A DNA stretch of 15,487 bases from Brevundimonas sp. UBA986 (GTDB lineage Bacteria; Pseudomonadota; Alphaproteobacteria; Caulobacterales; Caulobacteraceae). This document shows positions 7,510-15,186 of this stretch, one piece after another. Where the stretch lies: NCBI GenBank assembly GCA_002292165.1, contig DBBK01000130.1, positions 1-15,487 of the forward strand. Direction: 5' to 3'. A program made the translations under genes and the position numbers. The notes under the pieces are model-generated. The model ran no database searches and was not told the origin of the DNA. It saw only the letters and a list, made by a program, of their open reading frames with translations. Within the stretch, counting starts at the first letter, position 1, and every line of letters starts with the position of its first letter.

Positions 7510-8108
7510 TGCCCCTCCCCCTCAGCCGGACGATCCTTAGCCGCATCGCGCAGGATATCCACGCCGCCCTTCAACGCGATGGCGGCCACGAGGACGCCGA
7601 CGACGAGGTCCGGCCACGCCTGGCCGAGCCAGAGCACCAGGGCCCCGGCGACGAGGATTCCCCCGTTGGAGGCGAAGTCGTTAAAGCTGAACGTCTCGGC
7701 AGCCTTCATGTTGACGTCGCCGCTGTGCTGACGGCGGATCAACTGCAGGCAGATCAGGTTGATGATCGCTGCGACGACCGAGAGTCCCATCATGGTCGGG
7801 CCGATCGGTTCGGTCCCGATGAGGAATCGACGACCCGCGTCCAGAAGGACGCCAGCGCCGAAGATAAGGAGCATGACGCCCGAGAGGCGCGCCGCCCCCC
7901 GCTTCCACGAACCAGGCCGACCGATCGCGAGAAAGCTGATCAGATAGACAGCAGCGTCCGAGGCGTTGTCCACTGCATTGGCCAGCAGAGCGCTGGAATC
8001 GGCGGACAAGCCGCCGATCCCGAGCGCTAATGCCAGGCCCGCGTTGAGCGCGAGAACCGTCAGCAACGTGCGTCGCTGCTGACGGTCATCCTGAGTGCGA
8101 GCAATCAA
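7506..8108 (-). CDS. Short cation diffusion facilitator (CDF) transporter
   Basis: A 200-aa inner-membrane, proton-coupled metal exporter of the CDF family with six predicted helices but no C-terminal cytoplasmic dimerisation domain (usual CDF length about 290-320 aa). Helix 2 keeps DNASD (Asp47, Asp51). In helix 5 the region FSFNDFASNGGI aligns with the HxxxD metal site of E. coli YiiP, but the His position is Phe140 while Asp144 is kept. A conserved WPDLVVGVLVAA (165-176) is the start of helix 6. Translation starts at TTG 8108, with GAGGGGG 7 nt upstream inside czcA, and overlaps the czcA stop as TTGA; the weak start codon may hold expression below CzcA. It overlaps the CzcN-like gene downstream. 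It presumably moves ions from cytoplasm to periplasm for CzcCBA. Confidence 0.86.
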   Translation of the reverse strand: MIARTQDDRQQRRTLLTVLALNAGLALALGIGGLSADSSALLANAVDNASDAAVYLISFLAIGRPGSWKRGAARLSGVMLLIFGAGVLLDAGRRFLIGTEPIGPTMMGLSVVAAIINLICLQLIRRQHSGDVNMKAAETFSFNDFASNGGILVAGALVLWLGQAWPDLVVGVLVAAIALKGGVDILRDAAKDRPAEGEGQ

Positions 8109-11100
8109 TCCTCAACCCCCTCGTCCTTGCGATGACGCACCGCCTTGGCCGCGAAGGTCGGCAGGACCAGCAGGGTCAGGGCCGTCGCGGTCAGAAGGCC
8201 GCCGATGACGACCGTCGCCAGAGGCTTCTGAACCTCGGCCCCCGCGCCGTGGGCGAGCGCCATCGGGATGAAGCCGACAATGGCGACCAAGGCTGTCGTC
8301 AACACCGCACGCAATCGGCTGGACGCCCCTTCGATCGCCGCGTCCCGGGGCGCGAGCCCCGCCTGCAATCGCTCGCGAATGGCCTGCATCAAAACAAGTC
8401 CGTTCAGGGTCGCCACACCCGAGACGGCGATGAAGCCAACGGCCGCAGACACCGAGAACGGCATCCCTCGCATGAGAAGCGCCAAGGCGCCGCCGATCAA
8501 GGCCAAGGGCACGCAGGCGAAGACCAGCCCAGCCTCGGAGAACGACCCCAGAGCCATAAACAGCAGCACACCGATCAGGACGAAGACGATCGGAATAACC
8601 AGGCCCAGCCGTTGTTCGGCCCGTTTGAGGTTCTCGAACTGACCGCCCCAGGTCAGGCGGACGCCCGGCGGGAGCTGGATTTGGTCCACCTTGGTTTGTG
8701 CGTCGGTGACGAAGCCGCCCAGATCCCGGCCGCGAACGTTGGCCTGGACCACCATCCGTCGGCTACCGTCGTTGCGGCTGATCTGGTTCGGCCCCTCGGC
8801 GCTTTGGATACGGGCTACCGAAGACAGCGGCACGGTTACGCCTGTCGAAGAGACGATCGGCAGGGCCGCGAGCGCCGCCGGATCGTTGCGCGCATCGTCC
8901 GGAAGACGGACGACGACGTCGAAGCGACGGTCGCCCTCGAAAATCCGGCCGGCCTCCGCGCCGCCGATGGCGGCCGAGACCGCTTCAGAAACGTCGGCTG
9001 CGGACAGGCCGTAGCTGGCCGCCGCGAACCGATCGACGCTGACCGTGAGCGTCGGCAAGCCCGACGCTTGTTCGACGCGAACGTCGGCGGAGCCGGTGGT
9101 CTGCCGCAGTACGCCGGCCACCTCATCAGCGACCCGCTGCATGGTGTCGAAGTCATCGCCGTAGACCATGACCGCGAGGTCGGTCCGGACCCCGGAAATG
9201 AGTTCGTTGAAGCGGAGCTCGATGGGTTGGCTGAACTCGAAATTATTCCCGATCTGTTGGTTGGCGAGCTCTTCGAACCGCTCGAGCAAGGCTTCCTTCT
9301 CGAGACCTGAATCCGGCCAGTCCTTGCGGTCCTTCAGAACGATGACGCTGTCCGAAATGTTGGGCGGCATCGGGTCGACGGCCGCCTCGGCGGTGCCGGT
9401 CCTGGAGAACATGGTCTCGACTTCCGGCTGGGCGGTGATGACCCGTTCCAACGCCATCTGCATGGCGAGCGACTGTTCCAGCGACGCCGAGGGAACACGC
9501 AGCGCCTGCATGGCGATGTCGCCTTCGTCCAGGGTAGGGATGAACTCCCGCCCGAGGGACGAAAAGGCCAGACCACCGACGACGACCGCGCCGAGCGCCG
9601 AGATCAGGACGATCTTCGGACGATCGACGGCGGCGCGGATGGCCGGCTGGATCCAACGCCGCGCGTGGCGGAGCAGGAAGGTTTCGTGTTCGTGGGCGTG
9701 GCCGTGTTCGTCGGTCTCGACCTTCTTGGGATCCCGCACCAGCAGGGCCGTCATGGCCGGAACGAAGGTGAAGGAGAAGATGAAGGCCCCGACCAAGGCC
9801 AGCATCACCGTCGCCCCCATGGGGACGAAGGTCTTGCCCTCCACCCCCTCAAGCATCAGCAGGGGCGTGAAGACCAGCAGGATAATCAGCTGACCGAAGG
9901 CGGCCGGCTTGACCATCTTGCGAGCTGCGGCCACGGCGACATCGAGGCGTTCCCGACGGGTCAGGGCCCGTCCCAGATCGATCCGCCGCTGCGATAGCAT
10001 CAGCAGGGTGCTTTCGACGACGATGACCGCCCCATCGACCAGAAGGCCGAAGTCCAGCGCGCCCAAGCTCATCAGGTTTCCACTGATGCCAAACCTATTC
10101 ATGCCGATGACGGCGAACAGGAAGCTGATCGGGATCATCAAGGCCGTGATGCTGGCCGCACGAATGTTTCCGAGCAGCAGGAACAGCACGACGATGACCA
10201 GAAGGGCGCCCTCGGTGAGGTTGCGGGCCACGGTCGAGATGGTCGAGTTGACCAGGGCGCTACGGTCAAGGACCGTCACCGCCTCGATCCCTGCGGGCAG
10301 AGTCTTGCGAACCTCATCGAGTCGCTCCCCGGCCGCCTGGGCCACGGTGCGGCTGTTGCCGCCCGCGATCATCAGCGCCGTTCCGAGCACGGCCTCGTGG
10401 CCGTCACGGCTGGCGCCGCCCAGGCGCGGAGCCTGGCCGATCTCGACCGTGGCGACATCGGCGACCCGCACGATCAGGCCGTTCCGGTTGACGACCGGCG
10501 CCTGAGCCAGATCTTCCACGGTGGAGGCCAAGGCGTCGGTGCGGACCGTCAGAGCTTCGCCAGCGCGTTGGATATAGCCTGCGCCGGCCTGAGTGTTGGC
10601 GCGATCGAGGGCCTGGATAAGGTCGCCCATGCCCAGGCCGTAGGCGGAAAGGCGCGCCGCGTCCGGACGGACCGCATACTCCTTCACATAGCCGCCGACG
10701 GTGTCGACGCCGGCGAGACCGGGGGCGGTCCGCATTTGCGGCGCGACGATCCAGTCCTGCACGGTGCGCAGATAGGTGGCGCGCTGCTGCGGGGTCGAAA
10801 GCAGATCGCCTTCGGGCGTCAGATAGGCTCCGCCCGCCTGCCAGCCCGGCTCGCCAGGCTTGGCGAGGTTCTGACTGTTGAATGGCTTGTAGTCGATCGT
10901 CCACATCAGCACTTCACCGAGGCCCGTGGTGATCGGGGCCATGGTCGGCTCCACCCCGTCAGGCATGGCCTCCCGGGCGCCCGCGAGCCGTTCGGCGACC
11001 TGCTGGCGCGCGAAATAGATGTCGGTCTGGTCGGTAAAGATGACCGTGACCTGGCTGAAGCCGTTTCGGCTGAGGGATCGGGTCGTGGTCAGGCCGGGAA

Positions 11101-11326
11101 TGCCGGCCATGGCGGTTTCAATCGGGTAGGTGACCTGTCGTTCGATCTGTTCAGGCGCGAGCGCCGGAGCGACCGTGGTCACCTGGACCTGGCGATTGGT
11201 GATATCCGGCACGGCGTCGATGGGAAGCCGTGTCAGCTCGAGGAGTCCGTAGGCCGCGACAAGCGCCGTGGCGAGAACCACGAACCATCGGAATTTGACC
11301 GAGAGTTCGATGATGAATTTGAACAT
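8105..11326 (-). CDS. czcA: CzcA-type heavy-metal RND efflux pump
   Basis: A 1073-aa inner-membrane proton/metal antiporter, full length for the HME-RND family. It has the N-terminal helix, a large periplasmic loop, the helix-4 signature DFGLLVDGAVIVVES (from Asp425; proton-relay Asp425 and Asp431), a second periplasmic loop (about 600-880) and the final helix group ending in HRKDEGVED. The DFG-VDGAV pattern fits the Zn/Co/Cd subgroup (HME1) rather than Cu/Ag CusA. The cytoplasmic loop after helix 6 carries HGHAHEH (His541-His547), a possible cytoplasmic metal-binding stretch. It starts 11 nt after the czcB stop and overlaps the CDF start by 4 nt. With CzcB and CzcC it forms the trans-envelope pump. 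Confidence 0.96.
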   Translation of the reverse strand: MFKFIIELSVKFRWFVVLATALVAAYGLLELTRLPIDAVPDITNRQVQVTTVAPALAPEQIERQVTYPIETAMAGIPGLTTTRSLSRNGFSQVTVIFTDQTDIYFARQQVAERLAGAREAMPDGVEPTMAPITTGLGEVLMWTIDYKPFNSQNLAKPGEPGWQAGGAYLTPEGDLLSTPQQRATYLRTVQDWIVAPQMRTAPGLAGVDTVGGYVKEYAVRPDAARLSAYGLGMGDLIQALDRANTQAGAGYIQRAGEALTVRTDALASTVEDLAQAPVVNRNGLIVRVADVATVEIGQAPRLGGASRDGHEAVLGTALMIAGGNSRTVAQAAGERLDEVRKTLPAGIEAVTVLDRSALVNSTISTVARNLTEGALLVIVVLFLLLGNIRAASITALMIPISFLFAVIGMNRFGISGNLMSLGALDFGLLVDGAVIVVESTLLMLSQRRIDLGRALTRRERLDVAVAAARKMVKPAAFGQLIILLVFTPLLMLEGVEGKTFVPMGATVMLALVGAFIFSFTFVPAMTALLVRDPKKVETDEHGHAHEHETFLLRHARRWIQPAIRAAVDRPKIVLISALGAVVVGGLAFSSLGREFIPTLDEGDIAMQALRVPSASLEQSLAMQMALERVITAQPEVETMFSRTGTAEAAVDPMPPNISDSVIVLKDRKDWPDSGLEKEALLERFEELANQQIGNNFEFSQPIELRFNELISGVRTDLAVMVYGDDFDTMQRVADEVAGVLRQTTGSADVRVEQASGLPTLTVSVDRFAAASYGLSAADVSEAVSAAIGGAEAGRIFEGDRRFDVVVRLPDDARNDPAALAALPIVSSTGVTVPLSSVARIQSAEGPNQISRNDGSRRMVVQANVRGRDLGGFVTDAQTKVDQIQLPPGVRLTWGGQFENLKRAEQRLGLVIPIVFVLIGVLLFMALGSFSEAGLVFACVPLALIGGALALLMRGMPFSVSAAVGFIAVSGVATLNGLVLMQAIRERLQAGLAPRDAAIEGASSRLRAVLTTALVAIVGFIPMALAHGAGAEVQKPLATVVIGGLLTATALTLLVLPTFAAKAVRHRKDEGVED

Positions 11327-11337
11327 GCGGTGCGCCC

Positions 11338-12549
11338 CTAGTGACCGTGCTCGGCCTCGCCCTTGGCGAGCTCGGCTTTGAGGAGGAAGGCGTTCGTGCC
11401 GGCGACCCGTTCAGCCCCGGTGAGGCCACGCAGGATTTCAGTCCGCCCCCCGGCCTGACGACCGGCGAGCACCGGACGGGCCTGGAAGCCGTTCGGGACC
11501 TGAACGAAGACGACGGTGTTGCCGTCGACGGTCTGGACGGACTCGGTCGGCACGGTGAGACCGCCGGTCGTCTCGCCCGTCACGATCGCCCCCGTGACGG
11601 CGGAACCGGCCGGCGGGAGGACAGAGCCCGTCGGCCGGGCCCGAATGACCGTGGCGCCGCTTTCGCCGCCCGCGCCTGCGGCAACGCCGGTGACGATGGC
11701 GTCGAAGTCGCCGCTGGGGCTGCTGACCCGCAGAGGCGCCCCGGCCCTTACATTGGCGGCCAAAGCAGGCGGCGCGTTGAAGACGAGCTCAACCCTGGCC
11801 GGGTTGGTGACCTCGGCGACAACGCCGCCAGGGGCGACGAAGCCGCCCGGTCCGACCTGGACGCTGGTCACGACTCCGGTGATGGGGCTGGTGACGCTGA
11901 GGCGGCCCGAAGCGTTGGGCGAGCCCGCCGCGCTGGACCGCGCGCGAGCCGCGCGGGCGCCGGCTTCGGCGCTGAGCAGTTGCGCGCGGGACGCCTCGAC
12001 CTCCTGTCGGGCGACAACGCCCTGGTCCGCCAGATTGCGGTTGCGTTGATAAGCCTGGCGCGCCACTTCAGTTTCGGCGGCCGCCGCGTCTGCGTCCGCG
12101 CGGAACGTCGCCGCTTCACCGCTGACGACGCTCGCCAGGGGCTGACCGATCCGGACCGACTGGCCCGGAGCTACGAGAACCCGCTCGACCCGCCCGCCGA
12201 CGGACGCCGCCACAGCGGCGCGCGCGTCGACCATGGGCTCGACCCGCCCGGAGAGCCGGGTTTCGGCGCCCCCTCCCCGACCGACGCCGACCACGATCAG
12301 GTTGGCGGCCTGGGCCTGGGCCGCGCTCAGAGCGACGAAGCCTTCCGGCGCTTCGGCCTCGCCTTCGTGGCCGGCTTCGCCCTCGGCATGAGCGCCCTCT
12401 TCTTCAGCGTGACCCGCCTCACCCTCGGCGGCGGCTGGAGCGGCGTCCGGCCCGCGCGTGAGCAGGAACAGCCCGCCTCCGCCAAGCAGAACGACGGCGG
12501 CGGCGCCGCCGATCAGCAACGTCTTGTTGGATGTGCGCTTGCGCATCAT
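11338..12549 (-). CDS. czcB: CzcB-type periplasmic adaptor (membrane fusion protein)
   Basis: A 403-aa adaptor linking the RND pump to the outer-membrane channel. An N-terminal membrane anchor (about 10-31) precedes an acidic, His-containing linker (His47, His54, His61) that likely binds metal. The lipoyl halves are near residues 112-146 and 216-247 (SPITGVVTSVQVGPGG), flanking an Ala-rich coiled coil (about 150-205). A beta-barrel and membrane-proximal domain follow, ending in EAEHGH. The His-rich N-terminal linker is common in CzcB proteins of the Zn/Co/Cd class. The ATGATG start overlaps the czcC stop by 4 nt, and czcA follows after 11 nt. Confidence 0.94.
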   Translation of the reverse strand: MMRKRTSNKTLLIGGAAAVVLLGGGGLFLLTRGPDAAPAAAEGEAGHAEEEGAHAEGEAGHEGEAEAPEGFVALSAAQAQAANLIVVGVGRGGGAETRLSGRVEPMVDARAAVAASVGGRVERVLVAPGQSVRIGQPLASVVSGEAATFRADADAAAAETEVARQAYQRNRNLADQGVVARQEVEASRAQLLSAEAGARAARARSSAAGSPNASGRLSVTSPITGVVTSVQVGPGGFVAPGGVVAEVTNPARVELVFNAPPALAANVRAGAPLRVSSPSGDFDAIVTGVAAGAGGESGATVIRARPTGSVLPPAGSAVTGAIVTGETTGGLTVPTESVQTVDGNTVVFVQVPNGFQARPVLAGRQAGGRTEILRGLTGAERVAGTNAFLLKAELAKGEAEHGH

Positions 12550-13799
12550 TGGGCTCCTTGGAAGGGGGCGCGGCCGTCCTGGCGCGCAAGTTCAATCTCG
12601 GCCTGGACGCGTGCAAGGCGCGCATCGACGGCCGAAGTTCGGGCAGAGATCAGGGCTGCACGGGTGACCCGCAGCTCGAGTTGAGAGATGCGCCCCGCTT
12701 CGGATCCGATCCGCGACAGACGGTAGGCCTCCTCGGCAGACGCCACCCCTGCATCGGCGGCGGAGACCCGGCTCACGGAGGCGGCGAGGCGCGCCCGCGC
12801 TGCGGCGCGATCGGCCTGGGCCTCCTGGCGGGCGCCCAGGAGCCGCGCATCCGCAGCCCGGAAGTCGGCCTGCGCCGCGTCGATGTTCCCGCGGTTGCGG
12901 TCGAACAGGGGCAGCGGCATGCTGACGCCGAAAGTCAGCGCCGTCGCGTCTTCCATCTCGTAGCGACGGACACCAACGCTGGCGTTGATGTCCGGGCGCG
13001 AGCGGATCCGCTCCACATCGATCCTGCGTTCGGCGGCCGCGCGCTGAGCCTCGGCGACGCGAACGGCCGGCGCCTCCGCCGGGGGAGCGAAGGTCGCGGC
13101 AGGTGCGAGGTCCAGCAGGCTGGTGTCGATCGTCGTGACCGGAGCCGCCAGCATGGCGACTGCGGTCAGCCGCGCGAAGGCCGCGTCGCGCTCCGCGACG
13201 GCTTCATCGCGAGAGGCACGCGCCGCAGCCGCTTCGCTTTCCCCCTGGATGCCGCGCAGCAGCGGCTCACGGCCTTCCTCGACAAGAACAAGGGCGGCCC
13301 TCGCATCGGCGATGGTCAGGGTGAGGCTTTCCTCCGCGAGAGCAGCCCGCCTTTGGGCGGCTTCCGCATCGGCATAGACCTGAGCGAGCCTTCCGGCGGC
13401 GTCGATGATGGCGAGATCCCGCTGCAGCGCCGCGGTTCCGGCTTCCGCGCGGGCGACATTGACCCGCGCGGTCCGACGTCCCCACAGCTCGAGGTCCTGG
13501 CTGATCGACAAGGTGGTTTCGGCATTGGCGTAGCCCGAGAAGGGCCCCGTGCCGAAAGCGTTCTCGGCGTCGAGAGCGATCGTCGGATTAGGCCTCGCAC
13601 GGGCCTGGCGGACACGTGCTTCGGCGGCGTCCGACAGGGCGCCGGCTTCAAGGGTGGCCGGGGTTTGACCCAGCTGGGCGAGCAGCTCGGCGAAGGACGG
13701 CGCGGGGTCAGCCCAAGCGGGACTGGCCAGCACGGCCGCGAATGCGGCCAACGCGCAGCCGACCGCGAAACGCGGCGGCCTGCGATATGAGGGAGGCAT
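12546..13799 (-). CDS. czcC: CzcC-type outer-membrane efflux protein (TolC family)
   Basis: A 417-aa outer-membrane channel subunit of the tripartite pump. A signal peptide covers residues 1-30, with probable cleavage AWA/DP. There is no clear lipobox (Cys15 sits inside the hydrophobic core), so it is probably not a lipoprotein. The rest shows the two OEP repeats: long Ala/Arg/Glu-rich helices, SISQDLELWGRR near residue 98 and MPLPLFDRNRGNIDAA near residue 292, both typical of CzcC/CusC relatives. GGAAG lies about 8 nt before the ATG. The gene follows the small His/Cys-rich gene by 57 nt and overlaps czcB by 4 nt, giving the standard C-B-A order. Confidence 0.94.
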   Translation of the reverse strand: MPPSYRRPPRFAVGCALAAFAAVLASPAWADPAPSFAELLAQLGQTPATLEAGALSDAAEARVRQARARPNPTIALDAENAFGTGPFSGYANAETTLSISQDLELWGRRTARVNVARAEAGTAALQRDLAIIDAAGRLAQVYADAEAAQRRAALAEESLTLTIADARAALVLVEEGREPLLRGIQGESEAAAARASRDEAVAERDAAFARLTAVAMLAAPVTTIDTSLLDLAPAATFAPPAEAPAVRVAEAQRAAAERRIDVERIRSRPDINASVGVRRYEMEDATALTFGVSMPLPLFDRNRGNIDAAQADFRAADARLLGARQEAQADRAAARARLAASVSRVSAADAGVASAEEAYRLSRIGSEAGRISQLELRVTRAALISARTSAVDARLARVQAEIELARQDGRAPFQGAQ

Positions 13800-13856
13800 G
13801 ATTCATCTTCCAGAAATTTGACACGAGTTCGCGCGCACGGCGGCGCAGACGTCCGG

Positions 13857-14201
13857 TCAGACTCTGGGAGGGCGCTTCAGGCCGTCGGGAGAGATCGACG
13901 ACGGAAAATCACTCGAGGGGAAGGCGTGAACAGGCCGCGCGTGGATCTGCATCGCGATGTGGTCGGCGACATCCGCACGGGCAGTTCCGTTGTGGTGGCA
14001 GTGGCCGTGGGTGCAGACTCCGTGCCCAGCGCCAAGGTCGACCTGGTCGCCATCGCCCGCATCTTCAACGACCATGGCGTGAGCCGATGCCGTCTCCGGG
14101 ACGCAGGTCGCGGCGTCAGCGATCGGGGCGACGAAAAACACGGCGGAGACCAGGGTCACCGCCAGTATCAGTCTTGCCCATGTCGCAATTGGCCACGCCA
14201 T
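13857..14201 (-). CDS. Small His/Cys-rich exported protein, CzcI-like
   Basis: A 114-aa protein from the ATG at 14201. A TTG at 14237 would add 12 residues, but the ATG gives a clean signal peptide (MAWPIATWARLIL, cleavage near ADA/AT at residue 30). The mature part carries Cys33, His41 and a dense metal-ligand cluster GHGVCTHGHCHHNG (His60, Cys63, His65, His67, Cys68, His69, His70), then scattered His (81, 87, 92). No membrane segment follows the signal peptide. Its place as first gene before czcC, size and export match the position of CzcI in Cupriavidus, a periplasmic protein affecting czc regulation. I infer a periplasmic metal buffer or sensor by position and composition, not by recognised homology. 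No good Shine-Dalgarno is visible before either start. Confidence 0.72.
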   Translation of the reverse strand: MAWPIATWARLILAVTLVSAVFFVAPIADAATCVPETASAHAMVVEDAGDGDQVDLGAGHGVCTHGHCHHNGTARADVADHIAMQIHARPVHAFPSSDFPSSISPDGLKRPPRV

Positions 14202-14208
14202 CGCGTGG

Positions 14209-14237
14209 TGGATACTTTCATTCGGGCGATCAAGCAA
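14209..14237 (-). promoter_or_regulatory. Weak candidate sigma-70-like promoter for the czc operon
   Basis: On the minus strand TTGCTT (14237-14232) and TATCCA (14214-14209) are 17 bp apart, which would start transcription a few bases before the ATG at 14201 and give an almost leaderless transcript. Both boxes deviate from consensus. A short palindrome CTGTTACAG (14239-14247) lies just upstream and could be an operator. The operon needs a promoter in 14202-14452, but this exact one is only a guess. Confidence 0.22.
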
Positions 14238-14311
14238 TCTGTTACAGTGTTCGGGGGCTGCGACTGTTTCGAGTGACCACCAATCCGCGGTGAGGGAGAG
14301 GGAAAGTCGAC

Positions 14312-14464
14312 ATGCAAGGCCGAGAGTGGCGCGTCGTCGGCCATCTCGACCTATTCAGCAACGTCGAGCGATCTTTAAGCGAGCGCACGCTGATCGCGTC
14401 CGATTCTTTCGCTGCGTCTGCAGGTGGATCGAGATTGCAGAATGCGCAATCTTCACCTGAGTAG
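14312..14464 (+). other. Weak candidate small ORF (50 codons) in the czc/CDF intergenic region
   Basis: ATG at 14312 is preceded by purine-rich GAGGGAGAGGGAAAG (14292-14306), a plausible ribosome binding region. The frame runs 50 codons to TAG at 14462-14464. The peptide begins MQGREWRVVGHLDLFSNVE, is hydrophilic, Ser-rich and without Cys, and matches nothing I know. It overlaps the 3' end of the CDF pseudogene on the other strand by 12 nt. It could be chance; apart from it and the promoter candidate, 14202-14452 shows nothing I recognise. Confidence 0.18.
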
Positions 14465-15029
14465 CGCTCCCGCTATCAGGTCGGGCCATCGTGAACCGGT
14501 CAGCCAGACCGCTCCGCCGGTCGCCGCGACGCCAGGCTCTGGGTAAGGTCGTTGCGCGCGCATAGCCAGAGCGAGCGGACGTTGGCGTCGCCTGCGCAGT
14601 GGCTTACCAGCAGTAAGCCGGCCAGGGCGTTGGCGAAGAAGCCCAGAGGGCCCAGTCCGGTGATGCCACGGGACGGCGCCCCGGAGGTGGCTCGCGAGAT
14701 CGCGTAGCTGAGGAATAACAGCACCAACGCAACGAGGCTGGCGCCTTGGCCATTGGCCGCCCCGGACTGCACGGCGACCGAACGTCCGATCACGGCCAGG
14801 CTGATGCCGTAGGTGGCGCGTCGGCCAGGAAGTTGAGCACATTGGCGCCCAGGGGGCGCCGAGCCTTGCAGGGACACGCCGCTGGCTATGGCCATAAAGG
14901 CGGCGCAGTTGACGGCGATCACCGCGATCATGATGCGCCGGTAGGCGGGGTGGCGCTGTCGAACCTGGAGGCCACGCCGCAACTGCAGCCGGGCGAGGAA
15001 GTGCACAGGACGAGAGGGGGTTCAGTCAT
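14453..15029 (-). pseudogene. Frameshifted CDF cation transporter (pseudogene)
   Basis: No single frame encodes the protein, but joined frames give a recognisable CDF transporter. Frame A, from ATG 15029, reads CSCGVASRFDSATP. Frame B (to 14500) reads PAYRRIMIAVIAVN, TYGISLAVIG and GDANVRSLWLCARND, the helix-5 region of this subfamily. A third frame supplies GGAVWLTGSRWPDLIAGALL and ends at TGA 14453. The helix-2 metal-site segment ANVLNFLADA is only readable in a shifted frame between 14857 and 14820. I infer four indels: -1 near 14947, +1 in the C5 run at 14852-14856, -1 near 14817 and -1 near 14535. The end, soon after WPDLIAGALL, is shorter than usual. AGGG lies 7 nt before the ATG. The gene diverges from lspA, with the PbrR-like operator between them, so it was probably part of the same regulated set. 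Sequencing error is the alternative. Confidence 0.8.
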
Positions 15030-15047
15030 CGGATTACCCTTTCGCGA

Positions 15048-15099
15048 GAAGCATGCATCTCCCAATGGCTAGACGATCATGCCGAGAATGCATGGCTTC
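15048..15099. repeat. Imperfect inverted repeat upstream of the CDF pseudogene
   Basis: GAAGCATGCATCTC (15048-15061) and the reverse complement of GAGAATGCATGGCTTC (15084-15099) are identical except for two single-base insertions in the second arm; the spacer is 22 nt. Each arm contains ATGCAT. It lies in the pseudogene/lspA intergenic region and could be an operator pair, an mRNA hairpin or a degenerate remnant. Confidence 0.35.
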
Positions 15100-15131
15100 C
15101 ATGAAAGAAACGCCTGTCAGATAAAACCAGC

Positions 15132-15162
15132 TTGATCCTCTAGTAACTAGAGGGCCCAAAAT
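15132..15162 (+). promoter_or_regulatory. PbrR/CadR-type MerR-family promoter and operator of lspA
   Basis: TTGATC (15132-15137) and CAAAAT (15157-15162) are 19 bp apart. A perfect 17-bp palindrome, CCTCTAGT-A-ACTAGAGG (15137-15153), occupies the spacer. From memory the C. metallidurans pbrA promoter has TTGACT, a 19-bp spacer containing CTATAGTAACTAGAGG, and TTAAAT, so the match in spacing and core is close. The -10 box ends 24 nt before the lspA ATG. The palindrome matches the dyad before the ZntA-like gene at 12 of 17 positions (CCTnnAGTnnCTnGAGG). This predicts activation of lspA by a Pb/Cd/Zn-sensing MerR-family protein encoded outside the window. Confidence 0.75.
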
Positions 15163-15186
15163 CAGTTGAAATCCATTGGAGGCTTC

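Noticed and set aside
8132..13790. Long plus-strand open frames over czcA, czcB and czcC (8132-9310, 10397-11341, 11341-12684, 12531-13790)
   Set aside because: They are antisense to strongly recognised CzcA, CzcB and CzcC and have shadow-frame composition.
14239..14247. CTGTTACAG palindrome as a defined operator
   Set aside because: Nine bases are too few to separate from chance, and no second copy with suitable spacing was seen.
13818..14276. Plus-strand 152-codon frame opposite the His/Cys-rich gene
   Set aside because: It has no signal peptide or recognisable domain. The minus-strand frame has a signal peptide and metal-ligand cluster and fits the operon.
14500..15006. 168-codon frame as an intact membrane protein gene
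   Set aside because: Its ends and its middle do not match the CDF family, whereas shifted frames supply the missing conserved segments. It is therefore part of the pseudogene.
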